A stretch of 64,000 bases of DNA from Gibbula magus (GCA_936450465.1 OW388305.1:40376687-40440686); one strand, 5' to 3'. Positions 1-12,603 are shown, counted from the first letter of the stretch. Notes: generated by a model not told the origin, from the sequence alone. A program made the numbers and translations.

Positions 1-905
1 TCAACGATTTCCAATTATTCATGACCCCATGTCTCACAACCATAACATAGAATAGGGACAATCATAGTATCAACTGCCCGGACTAAACAGTCAATAGGAA
101 GGTTAATGTTTCTAGCTCGTTTCAAAAGAGAAAACATAGCCTTAGTTCCTGATTCAATTAAAGTTTTGATGGCGTCTACAAATCTTCCAGATCTATGTAG
201 TTTTAAACCAAGATATATTTAATAATCGACAATTTCAAGAGGTTGATTTCCAAAGTAGAATATATGTTTACTTTTAGAAGGTATCCCCCGCCAAATATAA
301 TAATTTTGGTTTTAGATAATATTAACAGCAAGGTTCCATTGCAAACAATACAAACGAAAATAATTCAATGATTTCTGTAGCCCATTTGGACTTTCGCTAA
401 TAGGTACTGCGTCGTCTGCATACAAAAGAAAAACAAAGTGTAAAACAACGTTTTACATCAAAACAATCGACATGAACACCCTCACAGTTATCGTTCGACA
501 TGTGTGACTCAAGATCATTTAAAAACAATGAAAACAATAGTGGAGAAAGGTTTTCACCTTGTCTAACACCGCACTCACTCGAAAAGTAATCTGAGTAATT
601 ATTATTTACATACACGCATGTTTTTATATTCTTTGTATTAAGTTGAAGAAGCGACCATGTACACCTTTCTTCAAAAGCTTATGCCACAAGCCAAGTCTCC
701 AGACATTGTCAAAGGCTTTAGAGAAGTCGATGAAAGCACAGTACAGTTGTTTGTTACATTTCTTGAGTAAATTCGTCAACAAAACAAAATATTATCGATT
801 GTAGAAAACCCTTTGCGGAATCAAGCCTGTACATTACTTAGTATACTGTTATTGACTATAAATTTCGTCAATCTTGTATGCAGTATAGCAGTGAACAGAT
901 GGTTT
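1..905 (-). mobile_element. Non-LTR retrotransposon (LINE) reverse transcriptase fragment, degenerate
   Basis: Read on the minus strand, three frames together give the order of blocks expected in a LINE reverse transcriptase: FTAILHTRL near 880, YCAFIDFSKAFDNVWRLGLW near 690-760, then CGVRQGENLSPLLFSLFLND (about 530-580), the catalytic YADDAV box near 405-420, and a C-terminal ILCYGCETWG near 20-50 followed by a stop. Frame changes between the blocks show the copy is dead. The YGCETWG-type ending is common in animal endonuclease/RT elements of the Jockey/CR1/RTE kind; I cannot choose the clade. The element continues off the left edge only as 3' sequence, since the coding part ends at about position 15. 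Confidence 0.88.
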
Positions 906-1215
906 CATTTAATTCAATGATAGGTCATCTATATAAATGATAGTTCCATCTAATTAAGTGACAGTTCCATCTAATTAAATGATAGTTTCATCTAATTAGA
1001 TGATAGTTTCATCTTCTGATATGATAGTTTCATCTTCTGATATGATAGTTTCATCTTCTGATATGATAGTTTCATCTTCTGATGTGATAGTTCTTTCTAA
1101 TTAAATGACAGTTTCATCTTATTAAATGATAATTTTATCAAATTATATGATAGTTTCATGTTACTAAATGATCGTTTCATCAAATTAGATGATACTTTCT
1201 TTTAATTAGATGATA
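900..1215. repeat. Imperfect ~20-24 bp tandem repeat (GATAGTTTCATCT units)
   Basis: About a dozen diverged units of the type AAATGATAGTTTCATCTAAT follow one another; four almost identical units with TTCTGATATGATAGTTTCATC lie at about 1010-1085. It directly abuts the 5' (truncated) side of the LINE fragment. Confidence 0.8.
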
Positions 1216-1269
1216 ATTCATTCAGGTCTGAGGCCGAGGTCTTCAGTCCAGGCGAGGTTGGAGATATAT

Positions 1270-1755
1270 ACATTATGTTGTTTGGGGTCACATATTGCAA
1301 ACGTTATAAATGGTGTTACTTTATCGAGAAGAACCGACTGTTACCGAAAACTACGTATACCATTTTGATGATAGTAGACTTAACATATTGAAGGTAAAAG
1401 TAGTGATTTCTGATCGAAAACCGGACAATGCACAGCGTGTGGCGCGCGTCAATGAGTCAAACGTTATTTTGAAATCTTATTTATAACAGACAATAAGACA
1501 AATTTGAATTGATAATGTTTAATAGGTCATATAACTACTGTGCATGTAAATGGGACCTGCAGTTTCGGATTCTGCACATGCATACTAATGTTACTCAATT
1601 TTAATTGGAAACTAGTAATTATGATATATTTGGCGATTGGGGATAAATATGCAAGCTGAGTGATGTATTTGTATTGTAGACAGCACATGTGGTGAGTTGA
1701 AACATATTAAAGCCAAATAACAGTTTATGAAACACAATGGATGCACCTTTAAGTT
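1270..1755 (+). mobile_element. MITE family A, copy 1
   Basis: The segment begins with TGTTGTTTGGGGTCACA and ends in CAATGGATGCACCTTTAA. The same internal sequence recurs near 4770-4935 (right part) and, reversed, at about 12110-12556. The reversed copy shows that the other end reads TTAAAGGTACATCCATTGTG, so the element has inverted termini of the type TTAA-AGGTGCATCCATTG. No coding capacity is seen. The left terminus of this copy has decayed. Confidence 0.7.
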
Positions 1756-2895
1756 TTACTTTGTTATAGGACTTGAGAATTATGATACCTCCAAAACATA
1801 AAACACGTAACATAAAACTAAACATAAAAAACACAAACAAACAATATCTTCTGTACTCTTGTGAAACAAATACAGTTTCACTAGCCAGATGTAAGTTTGT
1901 TCAGTTGTAGCTCTGAGCACAAAAATCATAACAACATTTGCAAGAGACCGAGTCCTCTAAATGTGACAAATTCAATATACAATCACAAAGGCATATACTA
2001 TACTTACTGAAACAAAATGCCCCTTGTCATACTAAGGAAAATTCCGTCAGCAAAATTCAATCTTCAGCTCCACGTTTGACTATGTTTGTTTCATCACAAT
2101 TCTCAATCCGTAATATTAGTTCTCTTATAACATTTACAAATAATTTTAGTTCAAACCATAATCAATATTTTCATTAAACCTCACACATGTTTCAGAATTC
2201 TTTTTATCAGTCATATTTATCTTTTGAATATTTGTTGTTTGATGAAATGGAGACAGTCTGAATTTAATTATCATCAATTTGATTGTAAAATTGTGCTTAA
2301 TCTATATTTTTCATTTAACCTAATAGACGTTTTAGGACTTTTTCCTTGAGTCAATATTGACACAGTATTAACATGGCGTGATATGTGGCAACATTTTGCA
2401 AAACATTTATTATATTATAGATCATTCAATATCTCAACTCTATAATCAAATACACTAAACGCCAACATAAACGTTACCCCTATTTGAAGTAAATATCATA
2501 AAACGTTATGTGCTCAGAGGAAGTTGGTTTGTTGTGTCTTAACATCCCATAAGTTGAGCCCATGTGCTAAAATTACAGACTTGAAAATGTTCTGAAAATT
2601 ACGTTATCGTTATATAGTTTCATGGATGGGGTCAAGTGTCCTATCTTCAAAACAAAAATCATACAGTAAGCCAAAATGTAATTGTCTACTTTGATAATGC
2701 ATGCGCATTTATAAACAATGAAGTCGGTTATGTTATTGGGGTGATTTGTTCTTAAAACATTGACCAAATACTGAGATTTGTAATGTTTCTCTTCTAAAGA
2801 TAATTTCAGGGTTCTAAGATAATCTTTTGGATGACAGTTTGACAGCAAAATATACAAACCAACGCATATTTCCTAAAATTTAGGCCAAAAAAACA
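1756..2895. other. Non-coding, AT-rich, no recognisable feature
   Basis: Short open frames (for example 1938-2177 plus, 2573-2857 minus) show no domain, no splice context and AT-driven composition. I see nothing I can name. Confidence 0.6.
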
Positions 2896-2924
2896 CTTAT
2901 TCACATCCAGTTTGTTTCCAAGTC

Positions 2925-3420
2925 TCCCCGTTTCCATAGAGAAATACTTGATAGGCACATGTCCCCACTTCCATGGTGTAAATGATACACACTGTCCTCG
3001 TTTGGTTGTGAAAACTTACACATACGCACTTATCATAGTAAAATGAATTCTCACGTCGAGCATGACCGTCCGATTGCAATAATCTTTCAAACACACACAT
3101 ATAGCCGTTATACATATACAAAAGTGAACCCAAATGTTCCCGTTTCCATAGAGAAATACCTAATAGACACATGTCCCCGCTTCCATGGTGTAAATGATAC
3201 ACACTGTCCCCGTTTGCATACAGAAAAGCACACACACACACATTCGGTCTGTGTCCCCGGTTCCTACATGAAAGTCCATACTCATTCAAATGTATGCTGG
3301 AGAGCCAGTCAATGTTTAGAACTAACACATATCACAAGGGAAGTTAGCCATGCAAGTAGTACAGCTAGAAAAACGGTCCCCGGTTACATGTGTATTTTTA
3401 GTGTCCCCGTTTACCACCTG
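2925..3420. repeat. Local direct duplication with GTCCCCGTTTCCA motifs
   Basis: About 80 bp at 2926-3008 (CCGTTTCCATAGAGAAATAC through to GATACACACTGTCC) recurs at about 3138-3218 with few changes, and further GTCCCCGGTTCC/GTCCCCGTTTACC remnants lie at 3250 and 3400. A decayed tandem array with a unit of roughly 210 bp. The overlapping open frames on both strands simply follow this repeat. Confidence 0.7.
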
Positions 3421-3828
3421 TAACATCAATATGTGTGTGTATGTATATGTGTATGTAAGAATGTGTATGCATGTGTGAATGTATGTTTATGACTTGTGTG
3501 TTTAAAGCAACGCATGTATGTTTATTTATATACATATTATCAGAAGAATTGAGCACCTTGAAATATATATACTGTGCAGTGTGAGTGTTCTTATTGGTTT
3601 TGATGTACTTCTGCGCGTATGAAGTTTGAAACGGTGTGGAAGGGGACGATGCTTATTGTGGCGTGAGTGTATGCATGCCTTCTTATATACATTTATCTTA
3701 CTATTTATACTTATATGCAAAATGTTGATATTATATGTTATTTAAAAAAAAAATGTACATGTCATTTAATAGTATTATTGCATCTGTCTCTTATACTTAT
3801 AGCCTTTTGACTTGCACATTTATATTTA

Positions 3829-3955
<127 letters not shown>

Positions 3956-3975
3956 ATTACATGTAGGCGTTAATG

Positions 3976-4076
3976 AATTAAAACCCAAATCACCTCGCCT
4001 CACATCAGCGCTAGGACATCTGGCGGTATCGAACCCCGGACCCCTTGATCGGAAGCCGGACGCGTTGACCTGCCCC
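3976..4076. mobile_element. SINE-1 remnant, composite
   Basis: AAACCCAAATCACCTCGCCTCAC is the 3' tail of the tRNA-headed SINE in plus orientation, followed at once by a minus-oriented head fragment (GTATCGAACCCCGGACCCC, then CTTGATCGGAAGCC). Tail and head in opposite orientations suggest two insertions or a rearranged copy. Confidence 0.6.
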
Positions 4077-4732
4077 TAATTTACTTGTCGCTACAACACG
4101 CTTCTAAATGAATGTAAACGGCAACTTATTTTACTCTTCTTATCTTCTAAAATTACACTGCAGTACTGTTTCCGTAAATTAACTTCATTTTAGATGTCGG
4201 CGGTAAGTGCCTTAATAGTATTATTTAAACCCAATTATAACGAAGTTTGTGAATATGTACTTACCAAAATGCAAAATCTAGCCATAATTGTAAACACACA
4301 ACACCAAGTTATGTAATGTTTTAAGTAATATATTCGAGAAAAGGCTGTTCATGTACTCTTTCAAAGTCGGTATATGACTTATTTGTATCTTTTATGATTT
4401 ATGTCTATCACGTCTAAATGTAAGACAGTTTAGCGTTAGTTTAGCACGTTTTAGATGTTCGTGGCATGAGAAATCGAGAAAAGATACCTAGTGGACTTCG
4501 AAGTTGTAAATTGGGTAGTTCAAATGCAGTAGAAGATGAATATTCTGTTCTTCTTGTGTGTCCAATCTACGTATGTACAATCCGGAGTAAATATATCGAA
4601 ACCAAATACGATGTCCATCCAAATAAATTTAAATTTACATTATTGCTAATAAAACACTTCTATCATCCAAGAACATAAACTATACCCATGTGTATATATT
4701 ATGTATTTGTTCATAAAACAAGAGCTGGATTT

Positions 4733-4936
4733 TAAAGGGAAAGTTCTGTCACCGATCTATCTGTATAGTCATGTTGCTCGATTTTAATTGGAAACTAATT
4801 ATCAAATATTTGGCGATTGGGTATGAATATGCAAGTTGAGTGATATTATTTGAATTGCAATCAGCACATATTGTATTTAGGCATGTAATAAAGCCAAATA
4901 AAAGTTTATGAAACCATTGGATGCACCTTTAATACA
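4733..4936 (+). mobile_element. MITE family A, copy 2 (short)
   Basis: Carries TTTTAATTGGAAACTAATTA, ATTTGGCGATTGGG and ATATGCAAGTTGAGTGAT as in 1590-1670, then ends CCATTGGATGCACCTTTAA. The left end TTTAAAGGGAAAG is only weakly like the family terminus, so this is probably an internally deleted copy. Confidence 0.65.
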
Positions 4937-5780
4937 AATAAATCTACCAAACAACCAATCGAGATTCCAATTTGAAAATTCTCACCTTCTTCCCGTTGCT
5001 GCATGCACCTTAAGCTTATCCAGATATGTGTTGCATTCGGTAATCGTCGGGCGAGCAGCGGAGTTCCAGGAACTGCAAACTCTCTTCATACCTGTTCAGG
5101 TAAATTGTAGCGTCGAACCACCTGTTTATTTCCACTGACATGCGACTAAATGAATGATTAATCTGTCCTTCCGTCGTCGCTCTGCAGATAGTGCAATCAA
5201 TATGTGGTGTTAATTGGAAGAAGACTAAACTATAGTTAAGAGGTGATAAAATGTTTCAGCGCTTTTCTATTATGTTGCATATTTTATCTTTACCATTATC
5301 AGTTTCAAACGAGATCATCCAATACAATTTAGTACATCACTTAAAGAGAGGGGGTAAGTATCCTCCATATTGTTTTTGGGAGACATGTTGTATGTGAATT
5401 ACTTTTTAATTTTTTTAATAATAAATCATATATTTTGAATATATATCTAATATATAATAACTTATCACTGATCACGAATGTCTTGTTTCGTCTAATACTA
5501 CTCTGAAAAAAGCATTTATTCTGAAAATATCAGATATTCTGTTTCAGAAATCCCATTTCTCATAGGCTCATTTTCAATATTTAATAAAATGGCGGTATTT
5601 GAACGTCACACATTAGATGTTAAATTTTTCTGTTTCTGGAAATCTCATTTCTCATAGGCTCAATTTCAAAATTTAATAAAATGTTGATATTTGAACGTTA
5701 CACATTTGATGTTTAATATTCGATGTAACGTAGATACCTGTGATGTGTTGATATTGATGTGTGGTATTGTATTCATTCTA

Positions 5781-6232
5781 AACTACCGGGCAAAAGAAAG
5801 GACTCACCTCAGTTGATTTTATTATATTATGATTTTCAATTGCAAATATCTCAAGTATTCAATGTCATAATCCAAAACTGATAAGTACAGGTGTTTAGTT
5901 AGCAGTCAAAGAATACTTCTACATGTTTTTTAATTTTTAAAAAAAAAATGAAATTTTAAATCTAATTTTGTTTTTAAATTATTTTTGATGATACACAGTT
6001 GTTCACCGACATATAAGACATATCCTATGTGAAATTTAATTTAATTCTTAACCCTGTCTTCATTACAAAAATATATTTGAACTAAAAATTAACAACAGTC
6101 ACCAACAAAGTCATCCAAACTACTGCAGATAAGTATTATTGTATCATGCCATAGTCAAATACATCTGATTTCTTTTAAATATTGAATTAATAGAAACAAA
6201 CTAAGGTGAGTCCTTTCTTTTGCCCGGTAGTT
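5781..6232. mobile_element. TIR element with CAAAAGAAA core (family C, copy 1)
   Basis: Left end AACTACCGGGCAAAAGAAAG, continuing GACTCACCT; right end is its near-exact reverse complement, ending CTTTTGCCCGGTAGTT. TA dinucleotides flank both ends (5779-5780 and 6233-6234), a TA target as in Tc1/mariner-type transposons. The 452-bp interior is AT-rich and non-coding, so the copy is non-autonomous. Confidence 0.85.
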
Positions 6233-6288
6233 TACATAGCTACATCTGTTTAAATACATGTATATAAATATTAATAATATATGTATAT

Positions 6289-6299
6289 ATGATTAAAAA

Positions 6300-6391
<92 letters not shown>

Positions 6392-6392
6392 G

Positions 6393-6445
<53 letters not shown>

Positions 6446-6456
6446 TTTTTAATCAT
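6289..6456. repeat. Palindromic (TA)n(CA)n(TA)n microsatellite
   Basis: ATGATTAAAAAAGATATATA on the left is mirrored by TATATATCTTTTTTAATCAT on the right, with TA, then ACAC/CGCA, then TA runs between. The unique-sequence arms show that the repeat sits inside an inverted repeat, not merely between two TA runs. Confidence 0.9.
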
Positions 6457-6770
6457 GTAATTTCAATCTAGCAGCATTTCACTTTTATACATTTATATTA
6501 TATAAAATATCACTAAAATGCTATATTTCATTTTAAATCATCTATCCATATATATATATATTTATATATTATTGTATATATTATAACGCTTTTAAAAGAA
6601 CAATATTGCTCTACATTTAACCTATACTTTAACGATATTTTAAATGTTTTTATGTTTAGTGTCTCATAAGCCAATTTATGGCTGGATGTCAGTTTTCTTA
6701 CCTCGAATTCAACAATGTATATATATCTTCATGTAACTGACTTGTGACACACAAATCAACTATTTCTGTC

Positions 6771-6796
6771 TGTCTGTCTGTCTGTCTCTCTGTCTG
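6771..6796. repeat. (TGTC)n microsatellite
   Basis: Short run of CTGT/TGTC tetranucleotides. Confidence 0.85.
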
Positions 6797-7300
6797 ATGT
6801 TGGCGCAATACACCTAAATAACTTCAACTGCATACCCAAGGTTTGTTCACTTACTTACATGTATATATACAAAAATTATGTGGCATGTCTTTGAAAAAAT
6901 AGACCGATCCCTTTGCATTTTACATTATAAAAAGACAGTTGAATGTTCCATATGTGGGTTTCTGCCTCATAGTATACAGTTACAGCTTTGGCAGCTCTTT
7001 AATGTGACCAGGGTTGAATCATTTCAAAACTACAGTTTTTATCTTCTGTGAAATATTCAGTATGTGATCAACTAGGTCAAACATACACCATATATTTCCT
7101 CTTATACTCATTCAATGTATTTGTGATGAAATGATTCTCATTTACTTGATATGAAAGCTTTTATTCGAAATATAATGACAAGTTGACCCCATTTGTCTTT
7201 TTCATTATGCCAAATTTAATAAACATGCAACACTGACGTGCGGATAACAGGGTACGTTTGAGAATGATTAATTTACTCATAGTTATATGGCGATTCCTTT

Positions 7301-7449
7301 TAGAATTGACTTCAAAATTTATTAAGTTCTTGGAGGTATAAATTTAAAAAACGCTGTGCAAACTGTGTAGCGGATTTACGCCAAGTTTACACAGCGTTTT
7401 CTTAAGTTTATACCTCCACGAACTTAATACATATTCAAGTCAATTCTTA
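7301..7449. mobile_element. Foldback element with ~65-bp arms
   Basis: Left arm TAGAATTGACTTCAAAATTT, AAGTTCTTGGAGGTATAAA, AACGCTGTGCAAACT; right arm is its reverse complement with scattered mismatches (TTTACACAGCGTTTTC, TTTATACCTCCACGAACTT, AAGTCAATTCTTA). Only about 20 bp separate the arms. The transcript would form one long hairpin. No coding sequence. Confidence 0.8.
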
Positions 7450-8400
7450 TAAATAAATATACTCGTACCTGATGTTTTGAAAAGGTTTCATTGCTACAAA
7501 TATACAAATTGGCAACAATTAGAGCTGAACTATTTTCGCGTGTGAAGACACCAAATATTAGCCCCGCCTACAACGTGTTCATCAGCCAATGAAAATGCAC
7601 AACGCAACTAGCCATGAATCTGACGTCATGGGGCGCGGCTAAAAGTGATGCGACGTCACGAAATTAAGTTTATGCAGGTATGAACTGAATCTCTGTGACA
7701 GTGTTCAGCGAATCAGATCCACGCAAAGCAATTGCTATTTATTTATTGTATATTGTGTGTAGTTTTATTGACTTTACACTCACGCCATGTGTATTTATCT
7801 TGTAGTTTTGGATATTCGATCAAATAATCAGCAATTTCGAATAAAGAACAACACGGAATGTGATGTCATTATACGGATTTTTCGATCTTTCGTTCTACGT
7901 AAATTGTGATATAAAACACCATATCAACGAATATCGTGGTTGCAGTTTATGAATTGAACACTGGCAGTTGATTAGAACTGACAGCAGAACATTCATTTAC
8001 ATGTGCGTTGTCATAGTGACTATACAGTTGATAAATGTGTAGCCCCGAGAATCATTGTTCTGCAGATTGTTCTTATCACCCATTGCTGTTTGTAAAGTTA
8101 CTTAATATATATTGGTATCTGTCTGATTATGCACATTATTGTCATTTTAAGTGTACCTGTAAACGTGTATTTATAATATGATTTTGATTACATCAGTTAC
8201 CTATTTATTTATTTTCACATTGATTATAACATTCAAGTAGAGGAACTAAATTTTCGTAAGGAAAACATCTGTTTGAAATATTGAATTATTAAAGTGTCGT
8301 CTGACATATTTTTATATATATTATTAAAATGATATCTACAGAAAATGTCGTCTGAGGTATATTATATTTTACGTTCATGTAAATCACGTGAGACCTTCTT
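7450..8400. other. Non-coding, no recognisable feature
   Basis: No domain-bearing frame, no repeat that I can match elsewhere in the window. Confidence 0.5.
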
Positions 8401-8411
8401 CAACTTTCACA

Positions 8412-8880
8412 AACTGCCAGGCAAAGAAAGTTCTCACTTTTGTTGATTTTATCATTAATTGCCGATGTCATAATCTGAAACTTAAAACTACAGGTATTAA
8501 GTAAGCAGTCAAAGAATAAACAGTCTAAATGTTTTTTAAATTTTGAAAAATAAATTAAATTAAAAATTTCTTCAAACATTATTTTTGATGATACACAACT
8601 GTTCATCGACATATAAGACATATTCTGTGTGAAAATTAATAAAAGTACCCGATTCTGCACACATTTACAACATTTTAAACATGGTAAAGGTCATGTTGGT
8701 GTAAATTTCATTTCCTGCCCCTGCCCTCATTAAACAAAGATATTTTAACTAAACTTTAACAACAGTCACCAATTAATTCATTCGATATACTGCAGATTAG
8801 TATTATTGTATCGTGCCATAGTCAAATGCATCTGATTTCTTTTAAACTGAGGTGAGAACTTTTTCTTTTGCCTGGCAGTT
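8412..8880. mobile_element. TIR element with CAAAGAAAG core (family C, copy 2)
   Basis: Left end AACTGCCAGGCAAAGAAAGT, then TCTCAC; right end GGTGAGAACTTTTTCTTTTGCCTGGCAGTT. The interior (TGATGATACACAACTGTTCA, CATATAAGACATATTCTGTG) is clearly related to copy 1 at 5985-6030. Non-coding. Confidence 0.85.
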
Positions 8881-9029
8881 CATATATATATTTCAATGTG
8901 ATAGTTTTTTTACATTTGTCCTGTATGTTTAACAACACAGTCAATGTCACGTGCAGAGGCAATTGGTAGATATTTGAAATATTTCTTAGAACGTTTTGAC
9001 TTTGCAAATCTTTATGAGATAAAGTTAGT

Positions 9030-9801
9030 ACGAAAGCCTACAAGGGCCAAATTCAATGACAACATTTTTTTTTTAAAGTTGTAGTTTAAGTAATTACAAG
9101 TTTTAAAAGTTGTATATTCAAGTTTTTAAGTTGTATATTCAAGTTTTAAAGTTGTTATTACAACTTTTAAAGGTGTAATTATAACTTTAAAAAGTTGTAT
9201 ATTCAAGTTTTAAAGTTGTAATTACAACTTTAAAAGGTGTAATTACAAGTTCAGAAAGTTGTATATTCAAGTTTTAAAGGTGTAATTACAAGTTTAGAAA
9301 GTTGTATATTCAAATTTTAAAGTTGTAATTACAACTTGTTAAGGTGTATAATTGTAATTATACTTTTAAAAGTTGTAATTACAACTTTCAAACATGAATA
9401 TACAACTTTTAAAACGTGAATATATAATTTTTAAAACTTGTATATACAACTTTTAAAACATGAATATACAACTTTTAAAACTTGTAATTACACCTTTACA
9501 AGTTGTAATTACAACTTTTAAACTTGACTATTCAACTTTTTAAAGTTGTAATTACACCTTTTAAAGTTGTAATTACAACTTTCATACTTGAATATACAAC
9601 TTTTAAAACTTGAATATATAACTTTTAAAACTTGAATATATAACTTTTAAAACTTGAATATACAACTTTTAAAACTTGTAATTTCACCTTTACAAGTTGT
9701 AATTACAACTTTTAAACTTGAATATACAACTTTTTAAAGTTGTAATTACAACTTTAAAAAAAAAAATGTTGTCACTGAGTTTGGCCCTTGTAGGCTTTCG
9801 T
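9030..9801. mobile_element. 772-bp TIR element with 8-bp target duplication and a repeat-filled palindromic interior
   Basis: The ends are ACGAAAGCCTACAAGGGCCA and its exact reverse complement TGGCCCTTGTAGGCTTTCGT; the match extends about 40 bp through TGACAACATTTTTTTT with few mismatches. Both ends are flanked by the identical 8-mer AAGTTAGT (9022-9029 and 9802-9809), a target-site duplication of hAT-like length. The interior is a run of variants of AGTTGTATATTCAAGTTTTA and AGTTGTAATTACAACTTT; the left half is largely the reverse complement of the right half, centred near 9370. There is no coding capacity. The superfamily is inferred only from the duplication length; Merlin and P elements also make 8-bp duplications. 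Confidence 0.9.
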
Positions 9802-10394
9802 AAGTTAGTGCTTGCATGTACATTGAACACTCTCTTACAAGTGGCAGTCAATATCAATTTAAATAATGCAAATAAAAAAGGTAACTTTTACTCATTTATA
9901 AATAAAACTTCATACACTTCATAATATAGACATTTGCTGCTATGATTAAAATGTTATACAATACAAAGAATGTGTCTGAAAGATCCCCAATTTACAAATA
10001 TTTCGCCGATAGTTGCAAATCATTATTTGTTGGCCTCGTTGATGAAGAAGCATACTTGGCTTCAATATGTTATTTTCTTACAAGTAGCAGTCACTATGAA
10101 TTTAAGTGATTAAATACAAATGGATAAATATGTCCCAAACTATAGATACATTCACACACTATGGACATTTTGTCTAATGATATATAAAGTTTTACAATAC
10201 AAGAATATGGATTAAAAGGAAATACACACGTGGTTATTACAAAACTAATTTCCACACAATATGTTAGGAATAAAATCATATGCACAACCTAAACTAATTT
10301 TGTTATTTAGTAAAATAACAGATTCTCGTGAGTGACCATGCATTGTGTAAACAATGTATATACCAAATATCCTGGCTTTTTAGTTTTTGCCTTC

Positions 10395-11095
10395 GAAGAC
10401 AAACAGGTCTATTGAGTGGGATTGGGGTGTGAACAATCATTGATAACCCATTCCCTCCGGACCTCGTATGTTAGGACAAATACAGGTTTTTAGGAAACAT
10501 AATCCACACTGCCACCTAACTTGGTTTTATCTCATTTGCATGTTGCTTTAAGAACTGCTAGACATGCACGTGTACTTCCCTTCAAAAATACAAAAAAATT
10601 TAAATTTATTTTTTTAATTTTATTAGTTCCCATTTGTTACAGAATGAATATATATGCATTTGATATATAGTGTGACATATACAAACATAGGATAGTCTTA
10701 AGTTTGAAAATACTTGCTCCGAAGAAGATAATCAATTGTTAAGTACTGCAATGAGTGAGTTCCACTTATTCTTGAATATTTCAATTTCATTGTTTCTTTT
10801 TTAAATGAATTTTTCTACTAAAAACATCTGTTTCAGAATTTGTTGGTAATTACTGAATTTGGGAAGTATGCTTTTAATATTGCATATATTTATAATTATT
10901 TTGGCTGATATAATGATTTGCATTTGATTCATCAGAGCATTCTTATGTAATGTGACAAAACAAATCAAGTATTTCGAAAATATGATGTTTTGTGGTAAAT
11001 AGTTATTAGTCCAAAGTTCAAGTTCATTCCAAAATGTTGTGGCAAGATCACAATTAGACGGAGATAATTGTAAACTGGTGTGTATGTTGATTTTC
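10395..11095. mobile_element. Dispersed repeat family D, copy 1 (interrupted)
   Basis: Has the family landmarks GATAACCCATTCCCTCCGGAC, TCATTTGCATGTTGC, TAGACATGCACGTG and, after about 450 bp of unrelated AT-rich DNA, GGAGATAATTGTAAACTGG. Related copies lie near 11515-12060, 15070-15290 and 16405-16830. Family type unknown; no termini could be defined. Confidence 0.5.
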
Positions 11096-11514
11096 TAAAC
11101 TGATTTTCTAGCTGGTGTGTATGTTGATTTTCTAAACTATTTCAACAAGTTACTTCTCTGGTAAGTCACACAGCTATCTGTATGAGTCTATGGTTTTTAT
11201 GTTTGTTTTATAATGAAGGCGTCTCACCTATAATCACTTTTTGCAGTTCATATGAAATGTTTTTTCATTGGAGATTTATTTCAACGTTAAGAGGCGACTA
11301 TAGCAGTTACATGTATTAAAAATATTCTCGTATTGTTACAATCATGTAAATACACATCGAAAAAGTTATAAAATACAATGAAATGTGTTGAAAGGAGAAT
11401 AAGATGGTTATGAGAAAACTTAAATTAAATTTCATAATTTTAAAATTAAAGGGTATCCTCGATGACAATGAGTTGTGTTGATAAGAACAAACAAAAATAT
11501 GTTGGATATTTTCC

Positions 11515-12060
11515 TATGGCAACAAAAAGGTCTAGTGAGTGGTATTGGAGTGTGATGCAGATTTGATAACCCAATCCCTCCGGACCTCAATATATACAGT
11601 ACATACACTGATTTACATAGAACGTAATAGACATCGTCAACTCACTTGGTGTCATCTCATTTGCATACTGTTACAACTGGGCTCCGTTCCATAACAGCAA
11701 ATCGCTCATTGATTGCTCAATGTAGCGCTCAAGTAGCGCTTAAGTAGCGCACAAGTAGCGCTCAAGTAGCGCTCATTCTCTCCTTAACGACACGGTGCAA
11801 AACCACAAAGTTCGCTCGCTTTGCTAAGTAGTGCTCCATTGAGCAATCGCGTTCAAGAGAGGTTTAAAGTAATCGCTTATTACTTTGAAACCTCTCTTGA
11901 ACACGGCCCCGGTAGACTTGCATGTTTATTTCCCTTACCAGAATAAAAATAGTTTTCTAGAGACGATAGAGATATTTCACAAGCGACTGGTCAGTGATGC
12001 AAGGTTATTATCAAAGGGAGATAACTGCAAACAGTTCGTGTAGCTGGTGTGTATGTTGGT
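11515..12060. mobile_element. Dispersed repeat family D, copy 2, carrying a nested insertion
   Basis: Landmarks AACCCAATCCCTCCGGACCT, CATTTGCATACTGTTACAAC and, after the insertion at about 11683-11912, TAGACTTGCATGTTTATTTCCC and AAAGGGAGATAACTGCAAAC. Comparison with copy 1 shows that the inserted block interrupts AACTG/CTAGAC. Confidence 0.6.
11683..11912. mobile_element. Short TIR-like insertion with 11-bp TAGCGCTCAAG tandem and a perfect hairpin
   Basis: Left end GGGCTCCGTTCC, right end GAACACGGCCCC, roughly inverted. Near the left, TAGCGCTCAAG is repeated about 4.5 times (11731-11782). Near the right, TTCAAGAGAGGTTT and AAAGTAAT at 11851-11873 are mirrored at 11880-11903 around a short loop. 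It sits inside a family D repeat. Confidence 0.7.
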
Positions 12061-12104
12061 TTTTTCTAAAACTATCCATTGTGTGGCATAACAAATATTT
12101 CGCT

Positions 12105-12556
12105 TTAATACGTGCCAACATACAATAAATGCTGTTTTCATTTGAAACAATTTCACTCAACTGGCATATTCATCCCAAATCGTCAAATATATCATTTTTA
12201 CTTCTTTCCAATTAAAATCGAACAACATCATTATACAAGTGCAGAAACCGAAACTACACGCCCCATGTACATGCACAATAGTTATAAGACATATGCAACA
12301 TCATCAACCAAAATTTGTCTTTTTGTCTGTTATAAATAAGTTTCGAAAATTACGTTTGACAAATTGACGCGCGACACACGCTCTTCATTGTCCGGTTTTA
12401 GATCAGAAATCGATACTTTTACCTTTATATCGTCGATATACTGTGTGGTCATCAAAACGGCAATTTTCGTAAAAGTAAGTACTTCTCGATAAAATAACAC
12501 ACTTTATAACGGTTGGCACATGTGACCCCAAACAACACAATGGATGTACCTTTAAT
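12105..12556 (-). mobile_element. MITE family A, copy 3
   Basis: The reverse complement carries TGTTGTTTGGGGTCACATG, GTCGATATACTG-type central sequence, GACAATGAAGAG, and TTTTAATTGGAAAGAAG with ATTTGACGATTTGGG, matching copy 1 in order. The right boundary TGGATGTACCTTTAA at about 12540-12555 is the family terminus; the other end has decayed. Confidence 0.7.
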
Positions 12557-12603
12557 TCGAACCACTTACATGTACTTCTGTGGTAGATCATACAACCATA
12601 TGT

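Noticed and set aside
2897..3423. Overlapping 143- and 126-codon frames on opposite strands
   Set aside because: Both follow a decayed ~210-bp direct repeat with low-complexity ACAC runs; no family match.
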